Source: an uncultured Legionella sp.
GTDB lineage: Bacteria > Pseudomonadota > Gammaproteobacteria > Legionellales > Legionellaceae
NCBI GenBank assembly: GCA_903885895.1
Contig: CAISKC010000524.1
Coordinates: 1 to 11,745, forward strand
Reading direction: 5' to 3'
Length of the DNA stretch: 11,745 nucleotides
A program made the translations under genes and the position numbers. The notes beneath the pieces are model-generated. The model ran no database searches. It had not been told where the DNA came from and saw nothing but the letters and a program-made list of their open reading frames with translations. Position 1 is the first letter of the stretch. Each line of letters begins with the position of its first letter. Shown one piece after another: positions 7,710-11,745 of the stretch.

Positions 7710-7737
7710 TTGTAACAAAAAAATTCTTTGTTATAAT
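7710..7737 (+). promoter_or_regulatory. Promoter of the tRNA-Leu gene, inside an inverted repeat
   Basis: TTGTAA at 7710-7715 and a perfect TATAAT at 7732-7737 are 16 bases apart, placing the transcript start near 7744, about 9 bases before the mature tRNA. The same segment is a near-palindrome: TTGTAACAAA (7710-7719) and TTTGTTATAA (7727-7736) are reverse complements at 9 of 10 positions with a 7-base centre. The promoter hexamers therefore sit in the two arms. Confidence 0.65.
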
Positions 7738-7752
7738 AGCCTCAATTCCTGT

Positions 7753-7839
7753 GCCGGGGTGGCGGAATTGGTAGACGCGCCGGATTCAAAATCCGGTGGT
7801 GGTGACACCGTGTCGGTTCGATTCCGACCCTCGGTACCA
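7753..7839 (+). tRNA. tRNA-Leu (anticodon CAA)
   Basis: An 87-base type II tRNA. The acceptor strand GCCGGGG pairs with CCTCGGT (with G1-U72 and G5-U68 wobbles). The D arm is GCG...CGC. The anticodon stem CCGGA/TCCGG carries the loop TTCAAAA with anticodon CAA, which reads UUG. A variable arm with GGTG/CACC pairing follows, then the T arm GTCGG-TTCGATT-CCGAC, A73 and an encoded CCA. The long variable arm and anticodon identify leucine. It lies 37 bases from the convergent wecB stop, and no terminator is visible between them. Confidence 0.97.
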
Positions 7840-7876
7840 TTAAGTAAGTTTGTAACAATGCTCAATGGAAGATATG

Positions 7877-9067
7877 TTAAGCGCCAGGAACTAAGCTCAC
7901 TACTCGATAAGCATTCTTCTCATTGTTCACAGCATTTTTAGTAAAGTGTTTCACTAATATTTCTACAATGCGTGACGCGGCTTTACCATCCCCATAAGGA
8001 TTCACTGCTTGACTCATTTGTTGATAATAACTTTGGTTTTTTAATAAACGTGTCGTTTCATATACAATCTGTTCCACATCGGTTCCAACAAGTTTCACCG
8101 TACCGGCTTCCACCGCTTCAGGCCGATCCGTCTTCGTACGCATCACCAATACCGGTTTATCTAATGAAGGCGCCTCTTCTTGAATAGCACCCGAATCGGT
8201 AATGACCAAATAACTGGTTTGCATCAAATGTACAAAGGAGATGTAATCAGTAGGTTCAATCAGAAAAATATTCTTCACATCCCCTAAACAAGCATGCACC
8301 GGCTGATGTACGTTGGGATCGCGGGCAACCGGATAGACAATGTCTACCTCTGGAAATCTCTGCGCAATCTCACGTAAAGCCTGGCAAATATCTTGTAATC
8401 CTTGACCAAAATTTTCGCGGCGCTGGCCTGTGACTAAAATCATCTTACGAGCTGGATTCAGATAAGAAAAACGTTGGCGCAATTGTCCATGAATGGACGC
8501 ATGCTGGCGAATATAAGATAAAGTATCAAATAGCGCATCAATCACTGTACTACCCGTCACGTAAATAGCGTCGCTCGCGATGCCTTCGCGTAACAAATTC
8601 TGGCGAGCTAAAAAAGTCGGCGCCAAATGCACATTAGCCACGTCACCTACTAATTTTCGATTCGCCTCTTCTGACCAGGAGCAATCGTTATCTTTGGTCC
8701 GTAAGCCAGCTTCAATATGCACGATCGGTATATGAAAATAGTGCGCAGAAATCGCGGCAGTCAGTGTCGTAGCCGTGTCGCCATGCACTAATACATAATC
8801 AGGTCGATGCTGTTCAAAAAATTCTGTTAATTTCAGTAATATTTTAGCCGTAAGCCGCGCAACATCTTGATTGGCAACCATGATATCCCAATCATAATCC
8901 GGCGTAATATGAAATTGATCAAAGATAGATTGCATCATATCCACATGATGTCTTATCACACAAATTTGATTATTAAACCGCGGATCATACTCTAAGTGCT
9001 TGATAACAGGTGCAATTTTGATAGCTTCGGGACAAGTACCAAAAATACATAGTGTATTTATTTTCAT
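7877..9067 (-). CDS. wecB: UDP-N-acetylglucosamine 2-epimerase family protein with altered active site
   Basis: The WecB family (GT-B fold, cytoplasmic) interconverts UDP-GlcNAc and UDP-ManNAc for surface polysaccharides. The chosen ATG at 9067 gives 396 aa beginning MKINTLCIFGT. The frame runs to 9136, but that extension has no family counterpart. The whole domain aligns to E. coli WecB (376 aa), with about 20 extra C-terminal residues. Retained: K17, VHGDT with D97, EAGLRT with E119, SEEANR 132-137, TDSG 290-293, IQEEAPSL, RPEA. Altered: FGTRPEAIK reads FGTCPEAIK (C12), GHRRE reads GQRRE (Q215 for the catalytic His213 of E. coli), YPVH reads YPVA (A248), SGGIQEE reads SGAIQEE, and the QHREM segment reads HHVDM. 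The frame is intact, so this may be a diverged paralogue or a freshly inactivated enzyme; ordinary epimerase activity is doubtful. It diverges from the CapD-like gene at 9217. Confidence 0.88.
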   Translation of the reverse strand: MKINTLCIFGTCPEAIKIAPVIKHLEYDPRFNNQICVIRHHVDMMQSIFDQFHITPDYDWDIMVANQDVARLTAKILLKLTEFFEQHRPDYVLVHGDTATTLTAAISAHYFHIPIVHIEAGLRTKDNDCSWSEEANRKLVGDVANVHLAPTFLARQNLLREGIASDAIYVTGSTVIDALFDTLSYIRQHASIHGQLRQRFSYLNPARKMILVTGQRRENFGQGLQDICQALREIAQRFPEVDIVYPVARDPNVHQPVHACLGDVKNIFLIEPTDYISFVHLMQTSYLVITDSGAIQEEAPSLDKPVLVMRTKTDRPEAVEAGTVKLVGTDVEQIVYETTRLLKNQSYYQQMSQAVNPYGDGKAASRIVEILVKHFTKNAVNNEKNAYRVVSLVPGA

Positions 9068-9216
9068 ATGAAAATCCATCTTCAAATTAAATATCCCTAT
9101 CTTAGGGACAATAGCGAATATCAAGACATCAAGCAAGTATTTTAATGTTGTAATCCCCTAAATGGATTGATAGACTCAAGCCATCAAAGCAGGATATTTA
9201 TAAAAGTGCGAAAAAT

Positions 9217-11154
9217 ATGTTCAAAATGAGTTCTTTTTTTGAAAAAAATCTCTCCAAACTACCCTTTATTGCTTTTGATATGTTGGCCATGCCGTTTGCT
9301 TGGATCATTGTTTATTGGTTAAAATATGCGTCGGATGGCATCATCTCTCATTTATTAGCCAAAGATGCCTTAACCGCCTTGTCCATTTTAATCACTGGAC
9401 AAATTATTTGTTATTTCAAATTTAAAGTCTATCGCGGATTGTGGCATTACGCTTCTTTAAATGATGTGATTCGTGTGATGCAAGCCACCGTTGTTTCTGT
9501 CCTGGTCTCGGGACCTCTCATGTATTTTATTGCTATTTTTGAAGTGGTCCCTCGCAGAGTCTTACCTTTATATTGCCTAATTCTCACAGCGTTACTCTGT
9601 GGAGGTCGTCTGATTTTTCGTTATTGGGCAGAAGAGAAACGCGGTTATTTCTGCAAGCCCGATGACAATACGCAACGGATCTTCATTGTCGGTGCTGGGC
9701 ATGCTGGGGCTGGATTGGTACGGGATCTCAAACGTACCAGCACCTATTCTACTTTGGGCTTTATCGATGACGATAAATCTAAGCAAGGTCTGGAATTACA
9801 TGGCGTACCCGTATTAGGGACCTTGGAACAACTCCCTGAATTAGCACACAAATTTCAGATTGATCTCCTATTTATTGCCATTCCCTCTGCTAATTCTGCC
9901 GACATGCGCCGCATCGTAGACAAATGCGAAGCCTGTGGGCGCCCCTTTCGAACCTTACCTAGCCTCCAAGCCTTTGCTTCAGGCCAGATCGATGTGAATG
10001 CCTTGCGCAAAGTTAATATTGATGATCTTCTGGGACGCGACCAAGTGAGTTTGGCATGGGATCAAATAGCGACGGCCATTCAAAAGCATTGCATCTTAGT
10101 CACGGGAGCAGGAGGTTCTATTGGTTCCGAGCTATGCCGACAAATCATGCATTTACAACCAAGTAAAATCATTTTGCTCGATCATTCAGAATACAACCTC
10201 TATCAAGCTCATCAAGACTTAAGCCAAGAGTTTCCTCATATCCACATAATCACAGCCTTGATTTCCATCACAGATCCCATTGCGATAAAAATGGTATTCG
10301 AACAAGAAAAGCCTAGTATCGTCTTTCATGCTGCTGCGTACAAACATGTTCCCATCTTAGAACATCAACTACGTTCAGCTGTGTATAATAATGTGATAGG
10401 TACTCAAATCGTTGCGGAAGCCAGTATTGCAGCCGGTGTAGAAAAGTTTATCCTGATCTCTAGTGATAAAGCTGTGAACCCTACCAATATTATGGGTACC
10501 ACCAAACGTATAGCAGAAATTTACTGCCAAAACTTGGACCCCAGAGTGGCGACTCAATTTATTACAGTACGCTTTGGCAATGTTCTTGGCTCAGTAGGTT
10601 CCGTTGTCCCACTATTTCAAAAACAACTAGAAGCCGGTGGTCCTTTAACCGTCACCCATCCTAATATGGAACGTTATTTCATGACCATTCCAGAAGCCAG
10701 CCAATTAATTTTGCAAGCCATGGCCAATGGATCAGGGGGAGAAATTTTTGTTTTAGATATGGGCGAACCAATTAAAATTATGTACTTAGCCGAACAAATT
10801 ATTCGCCTTGCGGGCAAAGTTCCGGGGAAAGATGTGCAAATAAAATTCATCGGGCTACGTCCAGGTGAAAAACTATTCGAAGAACTTTTCCACGCCTCAG
10901 AACATCTTGTTCCCACGGAACATGAAAAATTATTTAAAGCCAGATTTCGAAAAATCAATTGGGACGAATTAACCCTCACTATGAATCGGATTCATCAAGC
11001 CTGCCAACATCACCAGGAAGCATCTCTACTCAATTTACTCAAACATCTTGTGCCAGAGTTTCAAAGTGATGCAACCCACACAATAGCGCCACACTCTCCT
11101 CATATGACACCCAATTATACAAGCCACAACCGTGCGGACGTGGATGTTTCATAG
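9217..11154 (+). CDS. capD: CapD/WbpM/FlaA1-family UDP-HexNAc 4,6-dehydratase, membrane-anchored
   Basis: Converts UDP-GlcNAc to a 4-keto-6-deoxy intermediate, the entry to 6-deoxy-HexNAc sugars of O-antigen, capsule or glycoprotein glycans. It is 645 aa (WbpM about 665). Four hydrophobic segments (about 15-36, 51-69, 86-107, 112-130) anchor it in the inner membrane. A first Rossmann domain follows with GAGHAG 159-164, then the SDR catalytic domain with GAGGSIG 297-303, AAAYKH 372-377, SSDK 415-418 and M426xxxK430. Methionine in place of the usual SDR tyrosine is the hallmark of this subfamily, so it is not a defect. FGNVLGSVGSV and LRPGEKLFEE are also intact. The usual GRDPV reads GRDQV. Start is at 9217 or 9226, and neither has a good ribosome site. 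The last 30 or so residues (His/Thr-rich) are low-complexity. Exact product stereochemistry cannot be told from sequence. Confidence 0.93.
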   Translation: MFKMSSFFEKNLSKLPFIAFDMLAMPFAWIIVYWLKYASDGIISHLLAKDALTALSILITGQIICYFKFKVYRGLWHYASLNDVIRVMQATVVSVLVSGPLMYFIAIFEVVPRRVLPLYCLILTALLCGGRLIFRYWAEEKRGYFCKPDDNTQRIFIVGAGHAGAGLVRDLKRTSTYSTLGFIDDDKSKQGLELHGVPVLGTLEQLPELAHKFQIDLLFIAIPSANSADMRRIVDKCEACGRPFRTLPSLQAFASGQIDVNALRKVNIDDLLGRDQVSLAWDQIATAIQKHCILVTGAGGSIGSELCRQIMHLQPSKIILLDHSEYNLYQAHQDLSQEFPHIHIITALISITDPIAIKMVFEQEKPSIVFHAAAYKHVPILEHQLRSAVYNNVIGTQIVAEASIAAGVEKFILISSDKAVNPTNIMGTTKRIAEIYCQNLDPRVATQFITVRFGNVLGSVGSVVPLFQKQLEAGGPLTVTHPNMERYFMTIPEASQLILQAMANGSGGEIFVLDMGEPIKIMYLAEQIIRLAGKVPGKDVQIKFIGLRPGEKLFEELFHASEHLVPTEHEKLFKARFRKINWDELTLTMNRIHQACQHHQEASLLNLLKHLVPEFQSDATHTIAPHSPHMTPNYTSHNRADVDVS

Positions 11155-11158
11155 CAAA

Positions 11159-11476
11159 TCATCCGTTCTCTGGCGGCGCGCAAGTAAGTGTCCCTTTAAT
11201 ACAGCAAGTAGCTACCCCTTTCTCAGAGCAACTGCAGTCCCCAAGATACGGAAGCGGTTTGGCCCCCACTACACACGACGCGCCAGTATCCGTGTCTTGT
11301 ATCCAGCAATCCCCTCTAGCCACGTAAGCTCCGGTTAATTCATTTTTCAAACAACGGCATTTGCTGTCGTCACAAAAAGTAGGCGTCTTTGTTGCTCCAA
11401 CGAGCGATGAGGCAATGACCATTGATATAAAAACCCCTATTTTCGCCAATTTGGAAACCGCGCAATATAGCTTCAT
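11159..11476 (-). CDS. Small secreted cysteine-rich protein, function unknown
   Basis: I do not recognise the family. The 105-aa product has a clear Sec signal peptide: a basic start, a hydrophobic core IGVFISMVIASSLVG and a VGA cleavage site after about residue 28. The mature part of about 77 residues holds ten cysteines (35, 40, 42, 57, 68, 81, 83, 91, 92, 99), enough for five disulfides, so it should fold in an oxidising compartment (periplasm or outside). Cysteines 40/42/57/68 and 81/83/91-92/99 look like two imperfect copies of CxC...C...C, each with a glycine in the middle. The ribosome site is strong (AGAGGA at 11483-11488, 6 bases before the ATG), which supports a real gene. It has no lipobox. 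It converges with the CapD-like gene with a 4-base gap and lies between it and an IS30 element. Confidence 0.75.
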   Translation of the reverse strand: MKLYCAVSKLAKIGVFISMVIASSLVGATKTPTFCDDSKCRCLKNELTGAYVARGDCWIQDTDTGASCVVGAKPLPYLGDCSCSEKGVATCCIKGTLTCAPPENG

Positions 11477-11565
11477 TGTTTATCCTCTTAATGGCTTTCT
11501 AGACTTGTATTTGAAATTAGATCATGATCAATCAAAAATGACCCAAATTCCCCTCAATTAAATCG

Positions 11566-11588
11566 TAGCATATTTATAGATTTTGCAA
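11566..11588 (-). promoter_or_regulatory. Tentative promoter for the small secreted protein
   Basis: On the minus strand TTGCAA is followed after 15 bases by TACGAT preceded by TG (an extended -10 form), about 90 bases upstream of the ATG at 11476. The spacing is short and each hexamer is only 4 of 6, so this is weak. The rest of 11477-11636 is AT-rich with no other gene visible. Confidence 0.25.
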
Positions 11589-11636
11589 GAAAATAAATTA
11601 TTTACCCAATTTTTACAGATGAATGATTTCGCCCTT

Positions 11637-11745
11637 TCAACATTGAAGTGCAACACCCTCGGTAGAGTGAGTCTCCGCATAGAAGACCTCAAATGGTGTT
11701 CTGTATTGTAGCACTTTTCTTGGCCGATGATTCAGCTTATTTTCA
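11637..11745 (-). mobile_element. IS30-family transposase, C-terminal end (runs off the right edge)
   Basis: Reading the minus strand from the right edge gives 35 codons and a TGA at 11639-11637. The peptide contains LNHRPRK, then YRTPFEVF, and ends VALQC. The LN.RPRK.L.Y.TP.E block followed by a terminal VALQ is the characteristic end of IS30-family transposases. The catalytic DDE residues would lie beyond the window. The element's terminal inverted repeat should lie just left of 11637, probably within 11600-11636, but I cannot delimit it from one end alone. The target site duplication is likewise not visible. Confidence 0.85.

Noticed and set aside
7759..7941. 60-aa plus-strand frame MAELVDAPDSKSGGG...
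   Set aside because: It is the translation of the tRNA-Leu gene itself, a common false annotation. The tRNA fold explains the sequence.
9068..9136. 23-residue extension of the WecB-like protein
   Set aside because: The family begins at MKI...FGT. The extension lies in the divergent intergenic region and has no recognisable ribosome site.
10465..10506. Missing catalytic tyrosine in the CapD-like dehydratase
   Set aside because: Met at this position is normal for the WbpM/FlaA1/PglF-type subfamily, so this is not a loss of function.
10674..10979. 101-aa minus-strand frame inside the CapD-like gene
   Set aside because: Shadow of a well-supported gene, with no ribosome site or recognisable motif.
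11361..11561. 66-aa plus-strand frame opposite the secreted cysteine-rich gene
   Set aside because: The minus-strand gene has a signal peptide, regular cysteines and a strong ribosome site. The plus frame has none of these.
11655..11664. ACCCTCGGTA repeat of the tRNA-Leu 3' end (7827-7836), a possible attachment-site pair bounding an island
   Set aside because: Only 10 bases match, the second copy lies inside the IS30 transposase coding sequence, and no integrase is present between them. Chance is more likely.
1..11745. CRISPR arrays, tandem repeats, phage genes or toxin-antitoxin pairs
   Set aside because: No regularly spaced repeats were seen, and no integrase, capsid or antitoxin-like frames. 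The known genes account for nearly all of the window.

Overview
The window looks like a piece of an AT-rich gammaproteobacterial chromosome. It carries an E. coli-type PurB, a tRNA-Leu with encoded CCA, and surface-sugar genes. GalU resembles my memory of Legionella-type sequences, so a Legionellales-like, possibly host-associated bacterium is a reasonable but unproven guess. Coding density is high and no gene-free stretch exceeds 300 bases.

Layout, left to right. The first 84 bases do not match the gene they run into. From 85 to 795 lies a galU remnant that lacks the N-terminal third-strand/nucleotide-binding part. It converges on ugd (UDP-glucose dehydrogenase, minus strand, 805-2154). A divergent intergenic region with a good sigma-70 promoter drives a sugar-nucleotide epimerase/dehydratase (2219-3073). 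A tight housekeeping operon follows: purB-nadB-nadA (3304-7670), with a 4-base overlap and a 6-base gap. A tRNA-Leu(CAA) gene (7753-7839) with its own promoter comes next. Then come a WecB-family UDP-GlcNAc 2-epimerase (minus, 7877-9067) and, divergently, a large membrane-anchored CapD/WbpM-type UDP-HexNAc 4,6-dehydratase (9217-11154). A small secreted cysteine-rich protein of unknown function (minus, 11159-11476) converges on it. The right edge holds the 3' end of an IS30-family transposase (minus).

How the genes fit together. GalU, Ugd, the epimerase, WecB and the CapD-like dehydratase all make or modify nucleotide sugars for LPS, O-antigen or capsule, so the window is a surface-polysaccharide region interrupted by NAD/purine biosynthesis genes. 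PurB releases fumarate, which NadB-type aspartate oxidases can use as electron acceptor, and NadB feeds iminoaspartate to NadA to make quinolinate for NAD.

The most notable signal is uneven conservation. PurB, NadB, NadA and the CapD-like protein keep their key residues. In contrast, galU is truncated, Ugd has two family-conserved arginines changed to cysteine, and the WecB-like protein has lost several residues that are essentially invariant in the family, including the first arginine of the GTRPE motif and the catalytic histidine of the GHRRE motif. This suggests either decay of UDP-GlcA/UDP-ManNAc supply or a WecB paralogue with a new role. The second candidate for something undescribed is the ten-cysteine secreted protein, which seems to contain two imperfect cysteine modules.
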